Shown piece by piece: positions 1 through 5,349 of a DNA stretch of 8,441 nucleotides. The number at the start of each line of letters is the position of its first letter. Position 1 is the first letter of the stretch. The DNA is from an uncultured Eubacteriales bacterium (GTDB lineage Bacteria; Bacillota; Clostridia; Lachnospirales; CAG-274). The stretch spans positions 1 through 8,441 of the forward strand of contig CABUWB010000069.1 of NCBI GenBank assembly GCA_902495025.1, read 5' to 3'. The translations under genes and the position numbers were made by a program. The notes under the pieces were generated by a model that was not told where the DNA came from, made no database searches, and saw nothing but the letters and a program-made list of their open reading frames with translations.

Positions 1-8
1 ATGGGTTG

Positions 9-85
9 CGTAGGGGCGGATTCCATATCCGCCCTAATTTTAGCATATTATAATTACTAACGGGCGGCAGATTGCCGCCCCTACG
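9..85. repeat. Pair of inverted REP-like palindromes (BIME-like)
   Basis: The outer arms CGTAGGGGCGG (9-19) and CCGCCCCTACG (75-85) are perfect 11-bp inverted repeats. Each half also folds on itself: GGGCGGAT (14-21) pairs with ATCCGCCC (27-34), and GGGCGGCA (62-69) pairs with TGCCGCCC (73-80). The two halves are therefore two copies of one short unit, starting GTAGGGGCGG, in opposite orientations around an AT-rich centre. This resembles the paired REP/BIME arrangement of intergenic repeats. There is no coding potential, and the pair lies just beyond the hydrogenase operon terminator. A related copy is seen at 5991-6017. The structure is seen directly; the repeat-family assignment is inference. 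Confidence 0.7.
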
Positions 86-140
86 ATTGAAATGTTAAGG
101 TATTATTACACCGCTAAACATTAATTTATATATTAAACAA

Positions 141-183
141 AAAATAGGGCTGTCGCAAAATCAATGCGACAGCCCACATTTTT
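141..183 (-). terminator. Intrinsic terminator of the hydrogenase operon (probably bidirectional)
   Basis: A perfect 11-bp stem (147-157 with 165-175, arms GGGCTGTCGCA and TGCGACAGCCC) encloses a 7-nt loop. Read on the minus strand it is followed by TATTTTTTG, a good U-tract, and it begins 9 bases past the stop codon of the last operon gene. On the plus strand the stem is followed by ACATTTTTTT, so it could also stop transcription coming from the left. Confidence 0.88.
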
Positions 184-441
184 TTAAACCAAAGGCATAA
201 CTACCTTTTCAAAAAACTCTCCAGCCTCCTCGGGAGCAACGCCATAGTAGCATGGCTCGGTGCCCTCTTTACCTACAAGCAGCGATACATTCTCGCCGCA
301 GTGTCCTGTACAGAAGCTGCCAGCTATATCCACCTTATCGGCAAGGTGATGCTTTTCAACTGCCTGCTGAAAGGCATTAATCACATTATATGCACCCTTT
401 AAATGGCACGCACTGCCTATACAGACCGAAATTTTCACCAT
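184..441 (-). CDS. Small thioredoxin-fold (2Fe-2S) ferredoxin-like protein
   Basis: This 85-residue protein has the four-cysteine signature of thioredoxin-like [2Fe-2S] ferredoxins. C7 and C12 (CX4C) lie in the N-terminal strand-loop, and C44 and C48 (CX3C) in the second half, followed by a glycine-rich stretch. The same pattern occurs in the cluster domain of HydC/NuoE and in the N-terminal domain of HydB, so this is a free-standing version of that domain, the usual length for the stand-alone family. It is the last gene of the hyd operon, 6 bases after hydA, with an SD sequence (TAAGGAGT) overlapping the hydA stop. Its context suggests an electron carrier or accessory subunit of the bifurcating hydrogenase; this is inference, since HydABC complexes can work without it. 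C64 is an additional cysteine outside the motif. The terminator at 141-183 follows directly. Confidence 0.82.
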   Translation of the reverse strand: MVKISVCIGSACHLKGAYNVINAFQQAVEKHHLADKVDIAGSFCTGHCGENVSLLVGKEGTEPCYYGVAPEEAGEFFEKVVMPLV

Positions 442-447
442 AATATA

Positions 448-2133
448 TCACTCCTTATTCAAATAATCAACATGAAGAAGCTCATGCACCTTTCCCTTTA
501 ACAGACCGTTGTAAAGCTGCATCATAAGCGGATTTTCCTCGCTGCGCTTATTGGTGCATACTCTGTCGGACTCATAAAGAGCTGCGGAGCGTTCAAGCCT
601 TGTTTCAAAATCACCCTTTGGCTGACCGCCGCCGTTTATACAGCCGCCGGGACAAGCCATAACCTCAACAAGGTCATAATGCTTTTCGCCCGCTTTAATC
701 TTTTTAATAAGCTCGTCTGCATTGCCAAGTCCGTTTACAACGGCAATATTTACATCTCTTTCACCATATTTAACGGTAAGCTCCTTAACCCCCTCAAGAC
801 CTCTTACACCAGTATATGCAAGTGACCTAAGACCCGTAAGCGACTTATCTGATGAAAGCCTTCTTATAACAGCCTCGGTAACACCGCCTGTTACGCCGAA
901 GATTACACCTGCACCAGAGATTGAGCCGAAAGGCATATCAATAGCCTCGTTTTCGATTTCCTCAAAAACAATGCCTGCCTCCTTAATCATCTGTATAAGC
1001 TCCTGTGTGGTAATAACGTAATTGATTACAGGCTCGCCGTCAACGATAAATTCCTTTCTTGCAGCCTCAAACTTTTTAGCCGTACAAGGCATAACCGCAA
1101 CATTGATAATTTTGCGTCTGCCATGCTTTTCCTGCTCTTTGATAACAGCACCAAACATCTGCATAGGAGATTTGCAGGTTGATACGTTAGGCATAAGCTC
1201 GGGATATTTCTTTTCGCAGAAATTTACCCAGCCAGGACAACAAGAGGTAAATAAAGGAAGATTTTCACCCTTTGTAAGTCTTTCGATAAACTCGTTGGAC
1301 TCCTCAAGTACGGTTAAATCCGCACCTGTTACGGTATCAAATACCTCATCAAAGCCAAGACGTCTTAACGATGCAACAATCTTGCCCATTACGTCTGTTT
1401 CTGTCATACCAAATTCCTTGGCAACAGCAACTCTTACAGCAGGTGCAATCTGCGCAATAACCTTAACGTCCTTTTCGCTAAGCTCGTTCCAGAGCCTTGT
1501 ACTGTCGTCCTTAATAACGATAGCACCCGTAGGACATACTGCCGCACACTGACCGCAGCCTACACATGGGCTGTTTGCGATAGGCTCATCAAATGCAGTT
1601 GCAACCCTCATTTTGGAGCCTCTGTTTGCAAACTCAATTGCGCCTACATGCTGAACCTCGTTACATACACGCACACAGTCGCCGCAAAGGATACATTTGT
1701 TCCTGTCCCTTGTAATGCAAAGCGAGGAATCATCAATATCAGGCTCTGCCTTTGGATTGTCAAACCTTACCTTGCGTATGCCGTAACGGCTTGCAAGCTC
1801 CTGCAGCTTACACTTACCGTCCTTTTCACAGGTGGTACAATCCCTGCAGTGGTTTGAGAGCAGCAGCTCAAGTATCATTTTTCTGTATTTTCTAAGCTTT
1901 GGAGTATTTGTATAAATTACAGCACCCGCCTTTGGAGGTGTTGAACAGGCAGCCTCCATACCGCCCCATTTATTTTCCACCATACACATACGGCAAGCAC
2001 CGTAAATGGAAAGCTCCGAGTGATAGCAGAATGTAGGTAAATCAATACCCGCCTTACGTATAAGCTCAAGAATATTCTTCTCATTTTCTATAGGTACGGG
2101 GATATTGTCAATCATCATAAAATTATCCGCCAT
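448..2133 (-). CDS. hydA: NADH-dependent electron-bifurcating [FeFe] hydrogenase, catalytic subunit HydA
   Basis: This 561-residue protein catalyses reversible H2 formation in the soluble HydABC complex. The domains are clear. A plant-type [2Fe-2S] ferredoxin has C36, C47, C50, C63. A NuoG-like His-Cys cluster has the HX3CX2CX5C pattern (H95, C99, C102, C108). A 2x[4Fe-4S] ferredoxin has C147/150/153/157 and C190/193/196/200. The H-cluster domain carries all three signatures: L1 TSCCPGW (296-302), L2 MPCTAKKFE (348-356) and L3 with C494 and C498 in MACPGGCINGGGQP. The cysteine thought to relay protons in this family is the first of the L1 pair, C298. The C-terminus carries the small-subunit segment and lacks the extra [2Fe-2S] domain of the longer Thermotoga-type HydA. 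It starts 3 bases after hydB stops, with AAGGAGGT 7 nt upstream. Nothing is broken or missing. The hydBC neighbours make the trimeric bifurcating type far more likely than a monomeric ferredoxin hydrogenase. Confidence 0.97.
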   Translation of the reverse strand: MADNFMMIDNIPVPIENEKNILELIRKAGIDLPTFCYHSELSIYGACRMCMVENKWGGMEAACSTPPKAGAVIYTNTPKLRKYRKMILELLLSNHCRDCTTCEKDGKCKLQELASRYGIRKVRFDNPKAEPDIDDSSLCITRDRNKCILCGDCVRVCNEVQHVGAIEFANRGSKMRVATAFDEPIANSPCVGCGQCAAVCPTGAIVIKDDSTRLWNELSEKDVKVIAQIAPAVRVAVAKEFGMTETDVMGKIVASLRRLGFDEVFDTVTGADLTVLEESNEFIERLTKGENLPLFTSCCPGWVNFCEKKYPELMPNVSTCKSPMQMFGAVIKEQEKHGRRKIINVAVMPCTAKKFEAARKEFIVDGEPVINYVITTQELIQMIKEAGIVFEEIENEAIDMPFGSISGAGVIFGVTGGVTEAVIRRLSSDKSLTGLRSLAYTGVRGLEGVKELTVKYGERDVNIAVVNGLGNADELIKKIKAGEKHYDLVEVMACPGGCINGGGQPKGDFETRLERSAALYESDRVCTNKRSEENPLMMQLYNGLLKGKVHELLHVDYLNKE

Positions 2134-2136
2134 GAC

Positions 2137-4011
2137 TTACACCTCCTTAACTGCCTTGAAGTTACAAGCGCTTGCACAGGCACCGCACTTGATACACTTA
2201 GAGGCATCAATAACAAACGGACTCTTGATTTCGCCGCTGATAGCGCCGACAGGACAGTTTCTTGCACACTTTGAACAGCCCTTGCAAAGCTCTGGGTCAA
2301 TCTCATAAGTGATAAGCTTTTTACACTGACCTGCAGGACATTTTTTATTGTAAATATGAGCCTCGTATTCATCTCTGAAGTTCTTGATTGTACTTACAAC
2401 AGGCATTGCAGCCGTTTTGCCAAGACCGCAGAGAGCAGTGTTGGAAATTGTATCAGCAAGCTCTAAAAGCAGCTCAATATCGCCGTCCTTACCATTGCCT
2501 GCAACAATTCTTTCAAGTATTTCAAGCATACGCTTTGTACCCTCACGACATGGTACGCACTTACCGCAGCTCTCATTCTGTGTAAAGTTCATAAAGAAGC
2601 GTGCAACCTCAACCATACAGGTATCCTCGTCCATAACAACAAGACCGCCCGAGCCTATCATTGCACCCACCTTTTTAAGCGAGTCAAAGTCAAGAGGCAT
2701 ATCAAGATTAGGTGTTATAAGACAGCCGCCCGAAGGGCCGCCAATCTGTACAGCCTTAAAACGCTTGCCGCCACGCATACCGCCGCCTATATCAAAGATA
2801 ACGTCCCTTAAAAGAGTACCCATAGGCACCTCTATAAGGCCTGTGTTTTCAATATTACCTGTAAGGGCAAACGCCTTTGTACCGGGGCTGCCCTCAGGAC
2901 CTATGCCAAGGTACCAGTCAGCACCGTTTGTGATAATCTTAGGCACATTTGCGTAGGTTTCAACATTATTAAGTACGGTTGGCTTTTCAAAAAGACCCTG
3001 CTCAACAGTACGTGGAGGCTTAACACGAGGCATACCTCTCTTACCCTCGATAGATGCGGTTAAGGCACTGCCCTCGCCGCAGACAAATGCGCCTGCACCC
3101 CTGTTAATGTGGAACTTGATTGAAAACTCAGTACCGAGAATATTCTCTCCAATAAGACCCATTTCCTCTGCCTGTGCAATTGCGTTCTGTAATCTAGACA
3201 CAGCCATTGGATACTCGGCACGCACGTAGATATATGCCTCCTGTGCGCCTACGGCATAGGCTGCAATCATCATACCCTCAAGCATACGGTGTGGGTCGCC
3301 CTCCATAATACTTCTGTCCATGAATGCACCAGGGTCGCCCTCGTCGCCGTTACAGACAACGTAGCGTATGGTTTCCTTCTGGTTTGCAACCTGACGCCAC
3401 TTTCTGCCTGTTGGGAAGCCGCCGCCGCCACGTCCCCTAAGGGTGGATTTTTCAATCTCGTCCAGAATATCCTCTCTCGACATTTCAAAAAGTGCCTTTT
3501 CAAGCGCCATATAGCCGCCTATTGCAAGGTACTCCTTAATGGAGGTTGCATCAATATGACCGCAGTGCTCCAGCACTACTCTTGTCTGCTTTTTATAGAA
3601 GGGAATTTCCTCCTGTGTTTCAAACTTAATACCGTTTTTGTTATAGCTTAAACGCTCAACAACCTCGTTGTTGACGATGGTTTTTTCTATAATCTCCTCA
3701 CAGTCCTCAGGCTTAACCTTTGTGTAGAGGATACCGTCAGGCTCAATTCTTACAAGGGGACCCATTTCACAAAAGCCATGACAGCCGCTCCTTTTAACAC
3801 CTACGGAGTCGTCGTGCTTATCCTCGGTAAGCTCAACGGTACAGTTAATGCCCTTTTCCTGCATTATTTTTATAAAGTTATCGTATATAATAAGGGAACC
3901 GCCCGCAACACAGCCCGTACCGCCGCATACGAGTATTTTTTTCTTCTCGCATTCAAAGGAGGACGCATAGGCTTCCCTTAACATATCCAGCTCCTGTCTT
4001 GTTTTAAGCAT
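2137..4011 (-). CDS. hydB: Electron-bifurcating hydrogenase subunit HydB (NuoF-like, FMN/NAD-binding)
   Basis: This 624-residue protein is the flavin subunit where NAD(H) and, by current models, ferredoxin electrons meet. It opens with a thioredoxin-like [2Fe-2S] domain (C29, C34, C77, C81). The NuoF core follows: GRGGGGFP (193-200) in the NADH/FMN-binding region and NGDEGDPGAF (221-230) in the FMN site. The N3-type [4Fe-4S] ligands are C482, C485 and C488 (SCGKCVPC) plus C528. The C-terminus adds a 2x[4Fe-4S] ferredoxin (C576/579/582/586 and C606/609/612/616), which separates HydB from respiratory NuoF. C558 and C563, between the core and the ferredoxin domain, lie where bifurcating homologues have been reported to hold a zinc site; that equivalence is inferred from memory. 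The length is typical. It starts 1 base after hydC stops, with AGGAGG (4021-4026) inside the hydC 3' end, so the two are translationally adjacent. Confidence 0.96.
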   Translation of the reverse strand: MLKTRQELDMLREAYASSFECEKKKILVCGGTGCVAGGSLIIYDNFIKIMQEKGINCTVELTEDKHDDSVGVKRSGCHGFCEMGPLVRIEPDGILYTKVKPEDCEEIIEKTIVNNEVVERLSYNKNGIKFETQEEIPFYKKQTRVVLEHCGHIDATSIKEYLAIGGYMALEKALFEMSREDILDEIEKSTLRGRGGGGFPTGRKWRQVANQKETIRYVVCNGDEGDPGAFMDRSIMEGDPHRMLEGMMIAAYAVGAQEAYIYVRAEYPMAVSRLQNAIAQAEEMGLIGENILGTEFSIKFHINRGAGAFVCGEGSALTASIEGKRGMPRVKPPRTVEQGLFEKPTVLNNVETYANVPKIITNGADWYLGIGPEGSPGTKAFALTGNIENTGLIEVPMGTLLRDVIFDIGGGMRGGKRFKAVQIGGPSGGCLITPNLDMPLDFDSLKKVGAMIGSGGLVVMDEDTCMVEVARFFMNFTQNESCGKCVPCREGTKRMLEILERIVAGNGKDGDIELLLELADTISNTALCGLGKTAAMPVVSTIKNFRDEYEAHIYNKKCPAGQCKKLITYEIDPELCKGCSKCARNCPVGAISGEIKSPFVIDASKCIKCGACASACNFKAVKEV

Positions 4012-4012
4012 A

Positions 4013-4489
4013 TTATCCTTCCTCCTTTAAGCTCTTGATAAGCTCGCTTGCCTTATCAGGCGACATACCGGGATGTACCTTGTCATTTACAGTCATAACA
4101 GGTGCAAGACCACATGCGCCAAGGCATGAAACAGTTTCAACGGTAAACATTAAATCGTCCGTTGTAACCTTTGTTTCAGTAAGTCCAAGCTCCTGCCTTA
4201 TTCTTTCAAGTATAGGTATGGAATGTCTTACATGACAGGCAGTACCGTCGCACACCTTGATTATGTACTTGCCCTTAGGCTCAAGTGAAAAGTTTTCATA
4301 AAAGGTAGCAACACTGTATATACCTGCCTCGCTTGTATCAAGCTTTTTTGCAAGGTAAGGGAAAATCTCCCTTGGAAGGTAGTGATAATGCTCCTGCACT
4401 TCCTGTAATATTGCTATTATTGCACTACGCTTATGCTCATGGTTTGCAAGCACCGTATCGAGCACAGAGTAGTCGAAATTGTTATTCAT
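4013..4489 (-). CDS. hydC: Electron-bifurcating hydrogenase subunit HydC (NuoE-like, 2Fe-2S)
   Basis: This 158-residue protein is the NuoE-type small subunit of the complex. A helical N-terminal part (about 1-70, with the family-typical stretch YLPREIFPYLA near 37-47) precedes a thioredoxin-fold [2Fe-2S] domain. The cluster ligands are C80 and C85 (CX4C) and C122 and C126 (CLGAC), exactly the NuoE spacing. In the complex it carries electrons close to the HydB flavin. It is the first gene of the operon, and the promoter at 4538-4566 lies about 50 bases upstream. The start at 4489 fits the family's usual N-terminus. The SD in front of it is poor (GGCGGGG, 5 nt away) compared with the strong sites of hydB, hydA and the last gene, so translation of the leader gene may be comparatively weak. 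Length is normal. Confidence 0.95.
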   Translation of the reverse strand: MNNNFDYSVLDTVLANHEHKRSAIIAILQEVQEHYHYLPREIFPYLAKKLDTSEAGIYSVATFYENFSLEPKGKYIIKVCDGTACHVRHSIPILERIRQELGLTETKVTTDDLMFTVETVSCLGACGLAPVMTVNDKVHPGMSPDKASELIKSLKEEG

Positions 4490-4494
4490 AAAGT

Positions 4495-4501
4495 CCCCGC
4501 C
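4495..4501 (-). promoter_or_regulatory. Weak, non-canonical ribosome-binding site of hydC
   Basis: The only purine-rich block before the hydC ATG is GGCGGGG (minus strand, 5 nt upstream), which is a mediocre match to AGGAGG. The other genes on this stretch have near-perfect sites. It lies close to the Rex-like operator at 4507-4524, so the hydC leader is short. Confidence 0.45.
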
Positions 4502-4506
4502 TTTCT

Positions 4507-4524
4507 TTGTGACAAAATTAACAA
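4507..4524 (-). promoter_or_regulatory. Rex-like operator in the hyd leader
   Basis: On the minus strand this reads TTGTTAATTTTGTCACAA. The clostridial Rex consensus is TTGTTAANNNNTTAACAA; the left half matches 7 of 7 and the right half 5 of 7, with exactly the 4-base spacer. It sits about 7 to 24 bases downstream of the predicted transcription start (near 4531), where a bound repressor would block elongation or promoter clearance. Rex is the NADH/NAD+-sensing repressor that controls fermentation and hydrogenase genes in many Firmicutes, which suits an NADH-consuming hydrogenase. The match is seen; binding is inferred. Confidence 0.62.
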
Positions 4525-4537
4525 TACAACATTAGTA

Positions 4538-4566
4538 ATTATACCATTTTCATTTATTTTTTTCAA
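4538..4566 (-). promoter_or_regulatory. Sigma-A-type promoter of the hydCBA operon
   Basis: On the minus strand the -35 box TTGAAA (4561-4566) and a perfect -10 box TATAAT (4538-4543) are separated by 17 bases. The predicted start of transcription is near 4531, giving a leader of about 40 nt before hydC. No other candidate of equal quality is seen upstream of the operon. Confidence 0.8.
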
Positions 4567-4590
4567 GTCAATAGGCCTATATTTTGACTT
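4565..4590. promoter_or_regulatory. Dyad overlapping the hyd -35 box, possible second operator
   Basis: AAGTCAA (4565-4571) and TTGACTT (4584-4590) form a perfect 7-bp inverted repeat. Inside it is a 10-bp palindrome, ATAGGCCTAT (4571-4580). The outer dyad touches the last two bases of the -35 box and is centred about 46 bases upstream of the predicted start, a position used by activators or competing repressors. The regulator is unknown, and the site does not match Rex. Confidence 0.4.
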
Positions 4591-4704
4591 ATTTATGTAA
4601 AATATACAAATTTTGCCGTATTTTTTACAAAAAACAACATTTTTTTATGCAAAACAGCAAAATTTAACCAAACTATAAGTATATAATAATTACATCAACA
4701 AAAA
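4591..4704. other. AT-rich non-coding DNA upstream of the hyd promoter
   Basis: This stretch is almost entirely A and T, with several runs of five or more A or T. No plausible gene or ribosome-binding site is seen on either strand. It lies directly upstream of the hyd promoter and may act as flexible or curved upstream DNA. Nothing else can be supported here. Confidence 0.4.
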
Positions 4705-4745
4705 AATAAGGAGCTGCCGCATTAATTTTAAGACACCTCCTTATT
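4705..4745 (-). terminator. Minus-strand intrinsic terminator with no adjacent gene
   Basis: AATAAGGAG (4705-4713) and CTCCTTATT (4737-4745) form a perfect 9-bp stem. Read as minus-strand RNA it extends inward past one G-G mismatch by four further pairs (U-A, G-C, U.G, C-G). It is followed on that strand by a run of seven T residues. Because the extension uses a wobble that exists only in minus-strand RNA, the minus strand is favoured. No minus-strand gene ends near it; the closest upstream one has its own terminator at 5312-5342. It could insulate the hyd promoter from read-through or be left from a lost gene. Confidence 0.6.
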
Positions 4746-4830
4746 GCTATATATTAATTTACAGGACAAGGTTGGCAGGCTTGGCAAGTCCCTTGGGCTT
4801 GCTCCTTATTGCTATATATTAATTTACAGG
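4737..4830. repeat. 29-bp perfect direct repeat, two copies 36 bp apart
   Basis: Bases 4737-4765 and 4802-4830 are identical over 29 positions, starting CTCCTTATTG and ending AATTTACAGG. The 36-bp segment between them (4766-4801) is more GC-rich than its surroundings and contains CAAGG and CCTTG arms. Sequences outside the two copies do not match. Copy 1 starts in the right arm of the terminator at 4705-4745, so that arm is present twice. A duplication accompanying a small insertion, or slippage, would explain it. Only two copies exist, with no cas genes nearby, so it is not read as CRISPR. Confidence 0.75.
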
Positions 4831-4860
4831 CTGATATATTATGCAGATAAATTACTCATC

Positions 4861-4984
4861 ACTTTGTCCACGCTCACCCATCTAAAACGCAATGAAAGCG
4901 TCAGCACCAACCATTTACAACTTTTGCCGAATACTTGATTGCGGTGTCGAGGATATTATTGAGTTTATTAAGGAGAAGGATTAA
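4861..4984 (+). pseudogene. Remnant of a small Cro/C1-type (HTH_26/YozG-like) regulator, frameshifted
   Basis: Two reading frames join into the C-terminal two-thirds of a small XRE-like DNA-binding protein. Bases 4867-4920 encode STLTHLKRNESVSTNHLQ, which aligns with the family pattern ST-x-x-K-L-x-K-N-E-x-V-(S/T)-T in and after the recognition helix. Bases 4922-4981 in the next frame encode FCRILDCGVEDIIEFIKEKD, the family's C-terminal helix pattern (I/F)C(K/R)xLDCxxxDIxEF, then a TAA stop at 4982-4984. Restoring two bases near 4921 (one extra Asn codon) would rejoin them at the exact family spacing. The expected first 25 or so residues are not recognisable upstream, where the direct repeat begins. 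So the gene is both 5'-truncated and frameshifted, and is very likely dead. The family assignment is from remembered patterns. Confidence 0.6.
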
Positions 4985-5070
4985 TTTGTATTCCAAAAAT
5001 GGAATTGCAGAATATGAACATATCTTATTTGATGAGTAAATCAGAATAAATTAGAGTTTAGGGGAATAAC
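4985..5070. other. Short non-coding spacer
   Basis: This lies between the HTH remnant and the palindromic element. It holds one small hairpin (ATTCCA 4990-4995 with TGGAAT 5000-5005) and a 16-codon open frame (4999-5049) with no ribosome-binding site. No function can be supported. Confidence 0.4.
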
Positions 5071-5268
5071 GCTGCTGTTGCAGCTACACCTCATCAGTCA
5101 GCTAAAGCTGACAGCACGTTTGAATTTTTTATAAAAAAATTCAAATCCCGTAGGGACAGCGTTTTTTTTGCAAAAAACGCTGCGGTCTGAGGGGAAGCCT
5201 TAGTTACCTGCACATTTCAAGCCTTCCCCTCAGGGGAAGGGGGGACCGCTTGCGGTGGATGAGGTGTA
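5071..5268. repeat. Palindromic MITE-like intergenic element
   Basis: The element is bounded by perfect 11-bp inverted repeats TACACCTCATC (5085-5095) and GATGAGGTGTA (5258-5268). Inside is a chain of perfect hairpins: GTCAGCT/AGCTGAC (5097-5112), a 12-bp A/T stem (5119-5130 with 5134-5145), CAGCGTTTTTT/AAAAAACGCTG (5157-5182), and CTGAGGGGAAG (5187-5197) with CTTCCCCTCAG (5223-5233). Alternative hairpins CCTTCCCC/GGGGAAGG (5222-5240) and ACCGC/GCGGT (5245-5256) compete with the last of these. A further small hairpin GCTGC/GCAGC (5071-5084) abuts the left end. There is no open reading frame. The CACCTCATC ends and the CCTTCCCCTCA core resemble a repeat type I recall from gut Clostridia genomes. 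A non-autonomous mobile element is the likely origin; no clear target duplication is visible. Confidence 0.7.
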
Positions 5269-5303
5269 AAACCGATACCCTATAAACAATAATTTATCGT
5301 ATT

Positions 5304-5342
5304 ATAAAAATAGGGTTACCGCAAAACAAATGCGGCAACCCT
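5304..5342 (-). terminator. Intrinsic terminator of the flavoprotein gene
   Basis: On the minus strand AGGGTTGCCGCA (5331-5342) pairs with TGCGGTAACCCT (5312-5323) around a 7-nt loop, and ATTTTTAT follows. The single mismatch of the plus-strand version becomes a G.U pair in minus-strand RNA, which supports the direction. It starts 8 bases past the stop codon of the gene at 5350-5964. Confidence 0.85.
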
Positions 5343-5349
5343 TTATATT

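Noticed and set aside
1022..1552. Plus-strand 176-codon open frame opposite hydA
   Set aside because: It is antisense to an intact hydA with all motifs, has low-complexity Ser/Thr/Leu content and no translation signals.
2115..2372. Minus-strand 85-codon frame at the hydB 3' end
   Set aside because: It is an alternative frame of the hydB C-terminal ferredoxin domain, overlaps hydA and hydB, and has no family features.
4737..4830. CRISPR-like dimensions (29-bp repeat, 36-bp spacer)
   Set aside because: There are only two repeat copies and one spacer, the repeat is not palindromic at its ends, copy 1 overlaps a terminator arm, and no cas genes or leader are visible.
4744..4938. 64-codon plus-strand frame read as an intact gene
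   Set aside because: It starts at a TTG within the direct repeat with no SD. Only its C-terminal part resembles an HTH family, and the family's continuation lies in the next frame, so it is treated as a pseudogene remnant.
4999..5049. 16-codon open frame after the HTH remnant
   Set aside because: It has no ribosome-binding site and no recognisable sequence, and is short enough to be chance.
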